A stretch of 64,000 nucleotides of DNA, from assembly GCA_964526675.1 (NCBI GenBank), contig CAZGLY010000015.1, forward strand, positions 1-64,000. The letters run 5' to 3'. The translations under genes were made by a program, and so were the position numbers. The notes beneath the pieces were generated by a model. The model was not told the origin of the DNA. It did not search any database and worked only from the letters and a program-made list of their open reading frames with translations. This DNA comes from CAZADA01 sp964526675 (GTDB taxonomy: Bacteria > Pseudomonadota > Alphaproteobacteria > Caulobacterales > Maricaulaceae). Shown piece after piece: positions 43,114 to 52,921 of the stretch. Every line of letters starts with the position of its first letter. Position 1 is the stretch's first letter.

Positions 43114-45945
43114 ATGCTTGAAAAGACCTTCGACCCGGCCGCCGTCGAGCCGCGAATCTACGACCAGTGGGAGGCGAGCGGCGCGTTCGATCCGCCGGCG
43201 CGGGGCGAGTCCCGCGCGGACGAGACGTTCTGCATCGTTTTGCCGCCGCCGAATGTCACGGGCTCGCTGCACATCGGCCATGCGCTGAACCACACGCTGC
43301 AGGACGTGCTGGCGCGCTATCACCGCATGTGCGGCAAGCGGGTGCTGTGGCAGCCAGGCATGGATCACGCCGGCATCGCCACGCAAATGGTCGTGGAACG
43401 ACGGCTTATGGACGCGCAGGAGCCGTCGCGCCGGGAGCTGGGGCGTGAGGAGTTCGTCAAGCGCGTGTGGGCCTGGAAGGAGGAGTCCGGCGGGATGATC
43501 CTCAACCAGGATCGCCGCTTGGGCATGTCCTGCGCTTGGTCGCGCGAACGGTTCACGATGGATGAGGGCCTGTCGGCGGCGGTGCGCAAAGTGTTCGTCC
43601 AGCTTTATGACGACGGACTGATCTATCGCGCCAAACGGCTCGTGAATTGGGACCCCACGTTCCAGACGGCGATTTCTGACCTGGAGGTCGAGAACCGCGA
43701 AATCAACGGCCATATGTGGCACTTCAAGTATCCGTTGGCCGATGGGCGCACCTATACCTATATCGAGAAAGACGCTGACGGAGCCGTCGTTCTCGAGGAG
43801 GAGCGCGACTACATCTCCATCGCCACCACGCGGCCGGAGACCATGCTCGGCGATGGCGCGGTGGCGGTGAATCCGTCTGATGAGCGTTACGCGCCGATTG
43901 TCGGAACACTGTGTGAGATCCCGGTGGGGCCGAAGGAGCACCGCCGGCTGATCCCCATCATTCATGACGACTATCCCGATCCGGACTTCGGCTCTGGCGC
44001 GGTCAAGATCACGGGCGCGCACGACTTCAACGACTATGATGTGGCCCAACGCAACGGCCTGCCGAAGTATCGCTTGATGGACGACCAAGCGGCGTTGCGG
44101 TCCGATGGGGCGTCCTACGCGGAGGCCGCCGCGCGGGCCCAGGAGATCGCCCGCGGTGCGGAGACGACGGAAGCGGAAGTCGATTCCCTGAACTTGGTGC
44201 CGGAGGTCTATCGCGGCCTCGACCGGTTTGAGGCGCGCAAACAGGTTGTCGCGGACATCGACGCCGAGGGCCTGATGATCCAGGTCGAAGACAAGCTGAT
44301 TATGCAGCCCTTTGGCGACCGGTCCGGCGTGGTGATCGAGCCGATGCTAACGGATCAATGGTTCGTCGATGCGGAGACTCTGGCCAAGCCCGCGATCGCG
44401 GCCGTGCGCGAGGGGCGCACGCGGTTCGTGCCGGAGGCGTGGGCGAAGACCTATTTCAACTGGATGGAGAACATCCAGCCTTGGTGTGTGTCCCGCCAGC
44501 TGTGGTGGGGGCATCGCATCCCCGTGTGGTACGGGCCGGACGGCACGGCCTTTGTCCGGGAAACCGAGGCGGAGGCGTTGAAGGCGGCGCGCGAGCGCTA
44601 CAACCAAGCCCACGTCACGCTGACCCAGGACGAGGACGTCCTGGACACCTGGTTTTCCTCCGCGCTCTGGCCGTTCTCGACCCTTGGTTGGCCAAACCAA
44701 ACGGAGGAGCTGAAGGATTTCTACCCGACGTCCGTGCTGGTGACCGCCCACGACATCATCTTTTTCTGGGTGGCGCGGATGATGATGCAGGGCCTCCATT
44801 TCATGGACGCTGTGCCGTTTGACGACGTCTACATCCACGCCTTGGTTCGCGATGAGCAGGGTCAGAAGATGTCAAAGTCGAAAGGCAACGTCATCGATCC
44901 CCTGGAGCTTGCGGACGAGTACGGGGCCGACGCTTTGCGCTTCACGCTCGCGGCGTTGGCGGCGCAGGGTCGCGACATCCGGATGTCCAAGCAGCGGGTG
45001 GAGGGGTACCGCAATTTCGGCACCAAGGTCTGGAACGTCACGCGCGGGATGATGATGGCCGGCGTGGCGCGCGATCCGGACTGGGATCCGGCGAGCGCGA
45101 CGCTGACGGTGAACCGATGGATCGTCTCCGAAGTGGCGCGGACGGCCCAGACCGTGGGCGAGGCGTTGGAGGCGTATCGCTTCAATGACGCCGCCGGCGC
45201 GATCTACCGTTTCGCCTGGAATGTCCTGTGCGATTGGTACTTTGAATTGATCAAGCCGATCCTGCGCGAGGAGGATAACACGCCGGAGCGGATCGAAACG
45301 CGCGCCTGCGCAGCGTGGGCGCTCGATCAGCTCTACGCCATGTTGCACCCGTTCAGCCCGTTCATCACGGAGGCGCTGTGGGCGCAGACGGCCGGCGACG
45401 TCCCACGGGACGCCTTGCTGATCAGCGCGCCGTGGCCAGCGCTCCCGGAGACGCTGGTCGACCCGGACGCCGTTGCGGAGATGGACTGGCTGATTCGCTT
45501 CATCACCGAGATCCGGTCCCTGCGCGCGGAGATGAACGTGCCGGCGGCGGCTAAGATTCCGTTGCGGGTCTTTGGCGCCGGCGGCGTGACGCGCGCGCGC
45601 CTGAGGCGCAATGGCGACGCGATTTGCCTGCTCGCGCGGCTGAAGGACGCGAAACTGGGCCGCAAAGAGCCGGAAGGCGCGGTGCAAACCGTCGTGGGCG
45701 AGGCCCGGCTGGTCTTGCCGATCGGCGATGTGGTGGATCTGGCGGCGGAGCGCGTGCGGCTCGGCGGGGAAATCCAAAAGATCGACAAAGAGATCGATCG
45801 TCTGGTCAAAAAACTGGCGAACGAGAAGTTCGTGGCGCGGGCGCCGGAGGATGTCGTCGCGGCGGAACGGGAAAAGCAGGCCAGTTACGAGACCCAGCGC
45901 GACAAGCTCAAAGTGGCTCTGGAGCGCCTCGGCCCGGCGGCGTAG
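43114..45945 (+). CDS. valS: Valyl-tRNA synthetase
   Basis: A 943-residue class Ia synthetase. The HIGH motif is in PPPNVTGSLHIGHALN near residue 52; the editing domain follows (ISIATTRPETMLGDGAVAVN); KMSKS is in GQKMSKSKGNVIDPLEL. The C-terminal 70 residues are the usual ValS coiled-coil arm (LGGEIQKIDKEIDRLVKKL). Full length with no defects visible. Confidence 0.98.
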   Translation: MLEKTFDPAAVEPRIYDQWEASGAFDPPARGESRADETFCIVLPPPNVTGSLHIGHALNHTLQDVLARYHRMCGKRVLWQPGMDHAGIATQMVVERRLMDAQEPSRRELGREEFVKRVWAWKEESGGMILNQDRRLGMSCAWSRERFTMDEGLSAAVRKVFVQLYDDGLIYRAKRLVNWDPTFQTAISDLEVENREINGHMWHFKYPLADGRTYTYIEKDADGAVVLEEERDYISIATTRPETMLGDGAVAVNPSDERYAPIVGTLCEIPVGPKEHRRLIPIIHDDYPDPDFGSGAVKITGAHDFNDYDVAQRNGLPKYRLMDDQAALRSDGASYAEAAARAQEIARGAETTEAEVDSLNLVPEVYRGLDRFEARKQVVADIDAEGLMIQVEDKLIMQPFGDRSGVVIEPMLTDQWFVDAETLAKPAIAAVREGRTRFVPEAWAKTYFNWMENIQPWCVSRQLWWGHRIPVWYGPDGTAFVRETEAEALKAARERYNQAHVTLTQDEDVLDTWFSSALWPFSTLGWPNQTEELKDFYPTSVLVTAHDIIFFWVARMMMQGLHFMDAVPFDDVYIHALVRDEQGQKMSKSKGNVIDPLELADEYGADALRFTLAALAAQGRDIRMSKQRVEGYRNFGTKVWNVTRGMMMAGVARDPDWDPASATLTVNRWIVSEVARTAQTVGEALEAYRFNDAAGAIYRFAWNVLCDWYFELIKPILREEDNTPERIETRACAAWALDQLYAMLHPFSPFITEALWAQTAGDVPRDALLISAPWPALPETLVDPDAVAEMDWLIRFITEIRSLRAEMNVPAAAKIPLRVFGAGGVTRARLRRNGDAICLLARLKDAKLGRKEPEGAVQTVVGEARLVLPIGDVVDLAAERVRLGGEIQKIDKEIDRLVKKLANEKFVARAPEDVVAAEREKQASYETQRDKLKVALERLGPAA

Positions 45946-46008
45946 GCCGCGCGGGCGCCGCCGCCCAACCGGCCGCGCCGCCCTGTGCGAGGCTCATCAC
46001 CCAAGCCG

Positions 46009-46188
46009 TTACGCGGCGCGGACCAGATCCGGCGTGCGTGCGGCTTCGACCACGTCGGAGCACAGCTCTTCGCCTTGGCCAGACGGGCTTTCGTTGGCGG
46101 CGTCTTTGCCGCCGTCTTCCGACTTCTTGCCGCGCGCATAAAGACAGGCGGCCGTCAGGGCTGGAAACAAATGTTTCTGGTCAGCCAT
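46009..46188 (-). CDS. Hypothetical small protein, 59 residues
   Basis: A minus-strand frame starting ADQKHLFPALTAACLYARGK and ending VVEAARTPDLVRAA, with AGGAGG nine bases before its ATG, one of the best ribosome-binding sites in the window. It is too short for routine gene calling. The protein has two Cys, a Lys/Asp/Gly-rich middle (KKSEDGGKDAANE) and no signal peptide or known domain. It is convergent with valS. Confidence 0.65.
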   Translation of the reverse strand: MADQKHLFPALTAACLYARGKKSEDGGKDAANESPSGQGEELCSDVVEAARTPDLVRAA

Positions 46189-46531
46189 CGCTTAACTCCT
46201 CCTCAGATCGTTCTTGGCGATCGGCGGCGTGTGCGCTCATCGATCGCAGTTTCATCGTAGAAATCTGACCTTAATGTGCGGTTGTCATGGCTGAGCCCCG
46301 GCGAAAAGACACAAAAAATGACAAACCGACACACCCCTCCCAAACATAGGCCCGCCTGGCTTCCGTGTCAGCACGCGGCGCACAATGACGTGCAGACAAT
46401 CTGCAGGTACGGCGCGTGAAAAAACGGCGCTGGCGGTGTGGAAATCAAGTTTCCCACAGTTTTGATACGATGCACTGCAATATTATCAGTGTAATGTGAC
46501 TCGCGCGGCGGCTCGACCGGCGACACGGCCC
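46189..46531. other. 343-bp AT-richer intergenic region without a gene
   Basis: The region between the small gene and xth is clearly lower in GC than its surroundings and contains no supported frame. It has a 19-bp inverted repeat (CACTG at 46473-46477, CAGTG at 46487-46491, centre CAATATTAT), several A/T runs, and on the plus strand TTGATA 16 bases before TATCAG. It likely holds the promoter of the small gene and possibly an operator. Confidence 0.5.
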
Positions 46532-47314
46532 TCAGCCGGTGAAAACAGCGGTGACCGGTGCGTGGTCGGAGGGCTTGTCCATCGCGCGCGCGCTGCGATG
46601 AATCTCCACGGAATCCAGGCGATCGGCGGCTTGAGCGCTGAGCAGCAGGTGATCGATTCGCACGCCGTGATCCTTCGGCCATGCGCCGCCTTGATAGTCC
46701 CAAAACGTGTACTGGTGAGCGCGGCCGTCCACGGCTTCGTACGCGTCGGTGAGGCCGAGCCAGGTGAGCGCGCGCAAGCCGGCCCGGCTTTGCGGCTGCA
46801 GCAACGCGTCCTCGGCCCATGCGGCGGGGTCGTGCACGTCCACATCGCGCGGGATCACATTGTAATCGCCCGCGAGCACCAACGGCTCCTCCAGAAGGGA
46901 CAGAGTGGCCGCGTGCGCGCGCAAACGATCCAGCCAACGCAGCTTGTAGGCGAATTTGGGCGAGTCGATCGGGTTCCCGTTGGGCAAATAGATCGACGCG
47001 ACGCGCATGGCGCCGGCGGGCGTTTCGATCACCGCCTCAATGTAGCGCGCCTGGTCGTCATCCTCGTCCCCGGGCAGACCGCGGCGCACGTCGGTCATCG
47101 GCGCCTTGGAGAGGATCGCGACGCCATTGTAACTCTTCTGACCATGAACGGCGCAGGTGTAGCCGAGTTCTTCGACCGCGTCCGTGGGGAAGGCTTCCGT
47201 GACGCATTTGATTTCTTGCAGGCAGGCCACGTCGGGCGCGGCGTCCGTCAGCCAGCCCAAGACGGTGGGCAGCCGCGCGCCGATTGAGTTAACGTTCCAC
47301 GTGGCGATCTTCAC
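46532..47314 (-). CDS. xth: Exodeoxyribonuclease III
   Basis: A 260-residue exonuclease III / AP endonuclease for base-excision repair. KIATWNVNSIGARLP, CLQEIKC, GDYNVIPRDVDVHD, GVRIDHLLLS and SDHAPVTA give the full set of active-site residues (Asn, Glu, Asp-x-Asn, Asp, His). The GTG at 47314 is chosen because GGAG lies seven bases upstream and the conserved sequence begins at residue 2. Confidence 0.96.
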   Translation of the reverse strand: MKIATWNVNSIGARLPTVLGWLTDAAPDVACLQEIKCVTEAFPTDAVEELGYTCAVHGQKSYNGVAILSKAPMTDVRRGLPGDEDDDQARYIEAVIETPAGAMRVASIYLPNGNPIDSPKFAYKLRWLDRLRAHAATLSLLEEPLVLAGDYNVIPRDVDVHDPAAWAEDALLQPQSRAGLRALTWLGLTDAYEAVDGRAHQYTFWDYQGGAWPKDHGVRIDHLLLSAQAADRLDSVEIHRSARAMDKPSDHAPVTAVFTG

Positions 47315-47391
47315 GGCGTGACTCCAAAGCAATGTCTGGGGGACAAGCGCGCCGTCGATCGCCGCGCGAGGGATGTAAGGCAGGGACAAAC

Positions 47392-47715
47392 ATGGCGAAC
47401 CAGTGGGCCGTGGCGCTGTGGGCGGGCGTGCTGACGCTCGTGTGTGGGCTCGCGGCCGCGCCCGCGGCGGCGCTCAGCCTGACGTTGGCGTTCTTGCCCG
47501 AGACGCTCACGGTGTTGGATGCGGCCCGCGGTCTCGTCGGCGATGCGGCGGACGCGGCGGCGGCGAGCTTCATCGCGACCTTGGTTTTGGCGCCGGCGGC
47601 GACGTGGGCGGCGCTTGCGCTGCGCCAAGGCTGGCTGGCGTGGATCGGTTTCGTGGCGTTGGTCGCGCACAGCGCCGCCCTTGTGGCCATGGTGGTTGTC
47701 CCGCCGGCGCTTTAG
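47392..47715 (+). CDS. Small integral membrane protein
   Basis: A 107-residue protein with about three hydrophobic helices (AVALWAGVLTLVCGLAAAP, SFIATLVLAPAATWAALAL, WIGFVALVAHSAALVAMVVV). No known family is recognised. CAGGGA lies just before its ATG. It is divergent from xth and overlaps the bioB stop by four bases tail to tail. Confidence 0.7.
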   Translation: MANQWAVALWAGVLTLVCGLAAAPAAALSLTLAFLPETLTVLDAARGLVGDAADAAAASFIATLVLAPAATWAALALRQGWLAWIGFVALVAHSAALVAMVVVPPAL

Positions 47716-48809
47716 GTCGCGTCGCGCGCCGCCGTCGCGCGGGCTTGGGCGAGACGCGCGTCCTCCTCACCGGGCGCCATCGGCCGCAAGCCGAGGGCCG
47801 CGAAGAGCGTTTCGTCCTCGGTTGGTTCCGGATTGGGCGTCGTCAGCAGTTTTGCGCCGACAAAGATCGAGTTCGCACCCGCGAAGAAGCAGAGCGCTTG
47901 CAGCTCGGAACTCATGGTCTCGCGTCCCGCCGACAACCGGACCATCGAGGTCGGGAACACGATCCGCGCGACAGCGATCGTACGCACAAACTCCAGCGCG
48001 TCGCAGGACGTCCCTTGGGCCAGCGCGGCGTCGCCGAGGGCCGTGCCGGCGACCGGCACCAGCGCGTTGATCGGCACGCTGTGCGGCGGCTCGGGCAACG
48101 CGGCGAGGGCGTGGATCAGCCCCACGCGATGCGCGCGAGTCTCGCCCATGCCGATGATGCCGCCGCAGCAGGTCTTGAGGCCTGCGGCGCGCACGCGCGC
48201 CAAGGTGTCCAGACGGTCCTGATAGGTGCGCGTCGTGACGACCTGGTCGTAGTATTCCGGCGCGGAATCCAGATTGTGGTTGTAGTAGTCCAAGCCCGCG
48301 GCCCTGAGCGCTTCGGCCTGGCCGTCCGCCAACATGCCGAGCGTCACGCAGGTTTCCAGACCAAGCGCCTTCACATCCGCGATCAAGGCGCAGGCGGCGG
48401 CGAGATCGCGGTCTTTTAAGCTCCGCCACGCGGCGCCCATGCAGAAGCGCGACGCACCTTCGGCCTTGGCGGCCTGTGCTTCCGCCAGCACCGCGTCGCG
48501 GGCCATCAGCTTGCCGGCGGGCACGCCAGCGTCGGCGTGAGCCGACTGGCTGCAATAGCCGCAGTTTTCCGCGCATCCGCCGGTCTTCACGGACAACAGG
48601 CGGCACGTCTGGATCTCATTGGGATCGAAATGGGCGCGCAAGACCGTTTGGGCCGCAAACAGCAAGTCCGCGAACGGTTGGTCATAAAGGGCCGCGATCG
48701 CCGAGCGCGTCCACCCGGCATCCGGCGTCGAGCGGGACGCCGCTTTTCCGTCGGACGCGGCGGGCGAGGGCGTGGGGTCAGCGGGGGGCTCATCAAGGAG
48801 CGGCGCCAT
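47712..48809 (-). CDS. bioB: Biotin synthase
   Basis: A 365-residue radical-SAM enzyme inserting sulfur into dethiobiotin. The cluster motif is GGCAENCGYCSQSA; GAAWRSLKDRD, YNHNLDSAPEYYDQVVTTR and CCGGIIGMGE carry further conserved residues, including those for the [2Fe-2S] cluster. The N-terminus has about 35 extra Pro/Ala-rich residues. The start at 48809 follows GGAGG. No other bio gene is in the window. Confidence 0.97.
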   Translation of the reverse strand: MAPLLDEPPADPTPSPAASDGKAASRSTPDAGWTRSAIAALYDQPFADLLFAAQTVLRAHFDPNEIQTCRLLSVKTGGCAENCGYCSQSAHADAGVPAGKLMARDAVLAEAQAAKAEGASRFCMGAAWRSLKDRDLAAACALIADVKALGLETCVTLGMLADGQAEALRAAGLDYYNHNLDSAPEYYDQVVTTRTYQDRLDTLARVRAAGLKTCCGGIIGMGETRAHRVGLIHALAALPEPPHSVPINALVPVAGTALGDAALAQGTSCDALEFVRTIAVARIVFPTSMVRLSAGRETMSSELQALCFFAGANSIFVGAKLLTTPNPEPTEDETLFAALGLRPMAPGEEDARLAQARATAARDAT

Positions 48810-48945
48810 GGCGGCCTCCGGGCGGATCATCAGACGACAGGGGCGTCGCCCCACATCGCGCCAGCAGGCGCCGCCGCGCCGCCCGCGTCAAGGGGCGGCG
48901 TGATCGCGAGAGCGCCGCCCCGTCGGGCGGCGGAGACTCTGAGCG

Positions 48946-49812
48946 CTAGTAGGGCGTGCGGCCCGCGCCGGGGCGCACGACGCGGTACCCGTCGTCTTCC
49001 TCGCCACGAGGGCGCTCCTGCTCGCGAAGCAACGCGTCAAGCTCCGCCGCGGGATCGCGCGGCGTCGGCCGGCGGCGCAGCGGTCGGCCGCTGCGCTGCA
49101 TCGCCGCCACGTCCGGATCGTCGGTGGCCATCGTACGTTCGCCATGGCCGTTGGTGTAACGCAGGGCGCGCAACGCATCGCGGTCGGTGTCGCGCGGCTG
49201 GTCGCGGCCAATGGACAAGGGGCGTTCGCCGCGATCATACCCGTTGCGGGCCGGCGCGGGCGCGGGCTCGCGGAAGGAGCGCGTGCTCGCCAGAGCCGGC
49301 TCGGCGAGCCGGGGCTCCGGCTCAGGGGGCCGCATCCGCGCGGCGATCCTGTCTTCCATCGACATCGTCCGCCGATGCGCGTCGTCATAGCCGCCTTGCG
49401 TTTGAGGGCGGGCCGCCGGCGCGGGCTCGGCGCCGTTGGTGTGCTGAGGCGCGGCGGGTTGCGCTGCGGCTCCCGCGCGGTCGGCATAGCCACGGGCGTG
49501 GGCTCCATTCATCGCGACGTCAGCCGCGCGCGGCGGGCGCACACGGTCGGAGCGCGCGGCGGCGGCGGCCAGCGCCGCGCGAATGGCGGTGAGCTCATTC
49601 ACGACGTCGGCCATCCACACAAAGGCGAGGCCCAAAAACACCGTCAACACGGCCAGCGCTCCCGCGCCAGTGTAGACGATGACGCTCAACTCCCCATCAA
49701 TCGCGGGGTTATCAAGAACATATCCAACAACAAACACGCCGGCCGTCACGGCCCCAGCGAGAACAATCAGGCCTAAAAAGCCGAACAGCGTCCCGCTCAT
49801 TTTGCGTTTCAT
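48946..49812 (-). CDS. Membrane protein with long disordered Arg/Pro-rich tail
   Basis: A 288-residue protein: two N-terminal transmembrane helices (LFGFLGLIVLAGAVTAGVFV and SVIVYTGAGALAVLTVFLGL), then about 190 residues of low-complexity Arg/Pro/Asp/Ala-rich sequence. No domain is recognised. GAGGTGG precedes the ATG at 49812. It lies 136 bases upstream of bioB. The 223 bases between it and erpA hold no gene; they include a CCTTTTTTG run. Confidence 0.7.
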   Translation of the reverse strand: MKRKMSGTLFGFLGLIVLAGAVTAGVFVVGYVLDNPAIDGELSVIVYTGAGALAVLTVFLGLAFVWMADVVNELTAIRAALAAAAARSDRVRPPRAADVAMNGAHARGYADRAGAAAQPAAPQHTNGAEPAPAARPQTQGGYDDAHRRTMSMEDRIAARMRPPEPEPRLAEPALASTRSFREPAPAPARNGYDRGERPLSIGRDQPRDTDRDALRALRYTNGHGERTMATDDPDVAAMQRSGRPLRRRPTPRDPAAELDALLREQERPRGEEDDGYRVVRPGAGRTPY

Positions 49813-50035
49813 GGCCCACCTCGTCGCCAGCGCTTGCTCACATGCGTTATCATTCTCAACCGCATGTTCTTGCGTGTGTTTGCCCAGCCACACCGCCTCG
49901 CAAAAGACGATGCCCGGCTTAGGCGCTCGCGTCTATCCCGCGATGCAAAATGTGATGCACGAATCGCACCAGGCGACCGAGAGCCGCGGCCTTTTTTGCA
50001 GTGTCTGGCGCCGGGGCGACCCGCGGGCGCGCAGC

Positions 50036-50398
50036 CTAGACGGAGAAGCTCACGCCGCAACCGCACGCGCTGGTGGCGTTGGGGTTGTGGATCTTAAAGG
50101 ACGCCCCGATCAGCTCGTCCGTGAAGTCGATCTCCGCCCCCGCGAGAAAAGGCAGCGACGCCTTGTCGATCAAGACCCCCGCGCCGTCACGGCGTATCGT
50201 GACGTCATCGGCTTCGGCGGCGTCGGCGAAATCGAAGGCGTAAGAGAAGCCCGAGCAGCCGCCGCCCTGCACCGCCACGCGCAAGAACGAGCGGCCATGT
50301 TCGGCGGTGATGGCGTTGATGCGCTGGGCGGCGGCTGCGCTCAAGCGCACCGACGCGGCGTCATCCGCGTCCAAGACGTTGTGATCGGTATCGGCCAT
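50036..50398 (-). CDS. erpA: Iron-sulfur cluster insertion protein ErpA
   Basis: A 120-residue A-type Fe-S carrier. The three cluster cysteines are in GGGCSGFSYAFDF and, at the C-terminus, SACGCGVSF. RLSAAAAQRINAI is the typical N-terminal strand/helix. The start at 50398 follows AGAGGA. It is divergent from dgt, the common arrangement in alphaproteobacteria. Confidence 0.95.
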   Translation of the reverse strand: MADTDHNVLDADDAASVRLSAAAAQRINAITAEHGRSFLRVAVQGGGCSGFSYAFDFADAAEADDVTIRRDGAGVLIDKASLPFLAGAEIDFTDELIGASFKIHNPNATSACGCGVSFSV

Positions 50399-50510
50399 CA
50401 CCGTTCCTCTCAGCGGGGCGCACGAGGGCCGCCAGCGCGTCGCTGGGGCGCGAAACCGTGTGCGCGCGTTCAAATCGCGTTATGGCGCATATAAGCGCGA
50501 GGAGACCGCC

Positions 50511-51797
50511 ATGCAAAACAAACGCAGCGGGACCAGCGGCGCGGGCGCGCCAGCGGCAGCCGCGAGCCCGCCCCGCGACGCGACGCCCCCCGACGCGACG
50601 CCTGGCGATGGGGCGCCGGGGCGGCGGTGGCGCGCGGCCTACGCCAGCGATCCGGCGAACAGTCGCGGGCGCGCGCACGTCGAGGCGGAAAGCGCCTCGC
50701 GTTCGCCCTTTCAACGCGACCGGGATCGAATCATCCATTCCTCCGCGTTTCGGCGGTTGAAACACAAAACCCAGGTGTTCGTGGCGCATGAGGGCGACCA
50801 CTATCGCACCCGGCTGACCCACACGCTCGAAGTCGCGCAGATCGCGCGCGCGATCGCCTTGCGCCTCGGTCTTGATGAAGACCTGACGGAGGCGTTGGCG
50901 TTGATCCACGACTTGGGGCACCCGCCGTTCGGGCATGCGGGTGAAGACGCGCTTTCCGAGGCGATGGCTGGTTATGGCGGGTTTGACCACAACGCCCACA
51001 CCTTGCGTCTCGTCACCCAACTTGAGGCTCGGTATGCGGAGTTCGACGGCCTCAATCTGACGTGGGAGACGTTGGAGGGGGCCGTGAAGCACAACGGCCC
51101 GCTGTTGGGGCCCGGCCATGACGAGACGCGCCTGCCCTGGGCGCTGAAGGCCTATCCGCATTGGCGCGGTCTTGAACTCGAGACCCAGCCGGGGCCTGAA
51201 GCCCAAGTCGCCGCGCTGGCGGACGACATCGCTTACAACAATCACGATTTGGACGATGGTCTGCGCGCCGGTTTGTTCACGGTGGATGATCTCGGCGCGA
51301 TCCCGAAAGTGGGCGGCGTGTTCGCCGAGTTGCGCGAGCGTTATCCGGGCTTGGAGACGCCCCGGTTGATCCATGAGGCTGTTCGGCGGCTGATCGGGTG
51401 GATGATTGATGAATGCGTGACGGAGGCGCAGCGACGCCTTGACGCGCTCGCGCCCCGTGAGGCGGCGGACGTGCGCCGCGCCGACGCGCCTGTGGTGGCG
51501 TTTCCCGAGACGGTGCTCGAAGCGGACCGTCCGTTGCGCTCGTTTCTGTTCACGCGGATGTATCGCCATCATCGCGTTAACCGAAAAATGAGGTCGGCCC
51601 AGCGCATAGTGGCGGAGCTGTTTGACGCGTTTGTGGGCGATCCGGGCTTGTTGGCCCCGGTCTGGCGGGCGCGGACGGGTGAACCGCGATCCGCGACCAC
51701 GGCGCGCGTCGTCTCGGATTATATTGCGGGCATGACGGATCGATTCGCGATCGACGAGCACCGCCGCTTGTTTACGGTGGACGGTGGGTGGCGCTGA
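50511..51797 (+). CDS. dgt: Deoxyguanosinetriphosphate triphosphohydrolase-like protein
   Basis: A 428-residue HD-domain dNTPase. The metal-binding residues are in RTRLTHTLEVAQIARAIA and LIHDLGHPPFGHAGEDAL, with the last Asp in LADDIAYNNHDLDDG. ATG at 50511 follows GAGGAGA. The N-terminal 60 residues are Ala/Pro-rich and probably disordered. In many relatives argS comes next; here a SPOR-domain gene follows after 53 bases. Confidence 0.95.
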   Translation: MQNKRSGTSGAGAPAAAASPPRDATPPDATPGDGAPGRRWRAAYASDPANSRGRAHVEAESASRSPFQRDRDRIIHSSAFRRLKHKTQVFVAHEGDHYRTRLTHTLEVAQIARAIALRLGLDEDLTEALALIHDLGHPPFGHAGEDALSEAMAGYGGFDHNAHTLRLVTQLEARYAEFDGLNLTWETLEGAVKHNGPLLGPGHDETRLPWALKAYPHWRGLELETQPGPEAQVAALADDIAYNNHDLDDGLRAGLFTVDDLGAIPKVGGVFAELRERYPGLETPRLIHEAVRRLIGWMIDECVTEAQRRLDALAPREAADVRRADAPVVAFPETVLEADRPLRSFLFTRMYRHHRVNRKMRSAQRIVAELFDAFVGDPGLLAPVWRARTGEPRSATTARVVSDYIAGMTDRFAIDEHRRLFTVDGGWR

Positions 51798-51850
51798 CGC
51801 GTGATGAGGCCGTTGGGTGAGATCGTCGCGAAGACGGTCGGGGAGGCTGC

Positions 51851-52921
51851 ATGACCACGGCGGAGCATTCGGCCCTTGATCCAGAGGACGACGCCGCGTC
51901 CGGCGGCGCTGAGGCCGACGCGGATGTCGACGGGCGTTCCGATGGCCGCGGCGGCGGGCGCGGGCCGGTGGTGCTGGGCGTTTTGGGCGCGGTGATGGTC
52001 GCGTTCTCCGGCGTGGTCTGGAGCGCGTATCATCAAGGCGTGCGCGAGGGCGGCCGGTCTGCGGCGCCGGTGATCCGGGCCGCGGAGGGACCCTTCAAAA
52101 TCACGCCGCAAGAGCGCGGCGGCGCGACGACGCCGCATCTCGATAAAGAGGTGTTCTCCCGGTTTGACGGGGATGGCGGGGCGGACGCCACGGCGGACGC
52201 CGCGGCGCTGCGGCGCGCGACCGCCCCGTTGGACACCGCGCCCCGGGACACGACATCCTTAGAAACGACATCGTTGGACACCGAGCCGGAGGCCGTCACG
52301 GGCGACGTGTCGCCCCCGACGCCGGCCGACCGCGACGCGCGGGATGATCTGACGCCCGAAACGTCGCCTCCGTCGCCAGCGGCTGCAATCGAGAGCGCCG
52401 ACCCCGCGGCGCTGCGGTTTGCGCCCAGCGGACGCGATCCTGCCGGCTCGGCGCGCGCTCCCACGGCCGATGCGTTCGCGAACGCGTTTGCGGAACGGGG
52501 CGCGGCTGGGTTGCTCACCACGGAGCCGCGCGCGCCCGCCGCGGCGCCGCCGCCCTCCGCGGCTGCGGACCCACGCGCGGCCGCTGCGCGCGATGGGGAG
52601 GCGTCGCCTCCGCCGCGGCCCGCGCCAACGCGGCCGATCACCGCCAAGCCGGCGCCGCCCTTAAGCGATGGCGGGCGCTTCGCCGCGCAGCTGGGCTCGT
52701 ACCGCAGCGCCCGCGCCGCCGAAGTGGCGTGGGATGTGCTGAACCGTGAAGCCGCGTCTCTGTTTGCGGAGCGCCCCCACGAAGTCGTCGAGGTGGATCT
52801 GGGCCAACGCGGCGTGTTCTTCCGGCTTTACGTGCCAGGGTTTGCGGAGCGGGCCCGAGCGTCGGCGTATTGCGAAGACGTGCTTGAGCGCGGCTATGGC
52901 TGCATCGTGGCGGGCCGATGA
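51851..52921 (+). CDS. SPOR-domain protein
   Basis: A 356-residue single-pass membrane protein: cytoplasmic acidic N-terminus, one transmembrane helix (PVVLGVLGAVMVAFSGVVWS, about residues 39-58), a long disordered periplasmic linker with the Thr/Asp repeat LDTAPRDTTSLETTSLDTEP, and a C-terminal SPOR domain (about 275-356; FAAQLGSYRSARAAEVAWDV). SPOR domains bind denuded septal peptidoglycan, so a division-site role is expected. It overlaps nagZ by four bases. Confidence 0.9.
   Translation: MTTAEHSALDPEDDAASGGAEADADVDGRSDGRGGGRGPVVLGVLGAVMVAFSGVVWSAYHQGVREGGRSAAPVIRAAEGPFKITPQERGGATTPHLDKEVFSRFDGDGGADATADAAALRRATAPLDTAPRDTTSLETTSLDTEPEAVTGDVSPPTPADRDARDDLTPETSPPSPAAAIESADPAALRFAPSGRDPAGSARAPTADAFANAFAERGAAGLLTTEPRAPAAAPPPSAAADPRAAAARDGEASPPPRPAPTRPITAKPAPPLSDGGRFAAQLGSYRSARAAEVAWDVLNREAASLFAERPHEVVEVDLGQRGVFFRLYVPGFAERARASAYCEDVLERGYGCIVAGR

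Noticed and set aside
49990..50005. GCCGCGGCCTTTTTTG as a plus-strand terminator
   Set aside because: The palindrome is too short for a loop and no plus-strand gene ends upstream of it.
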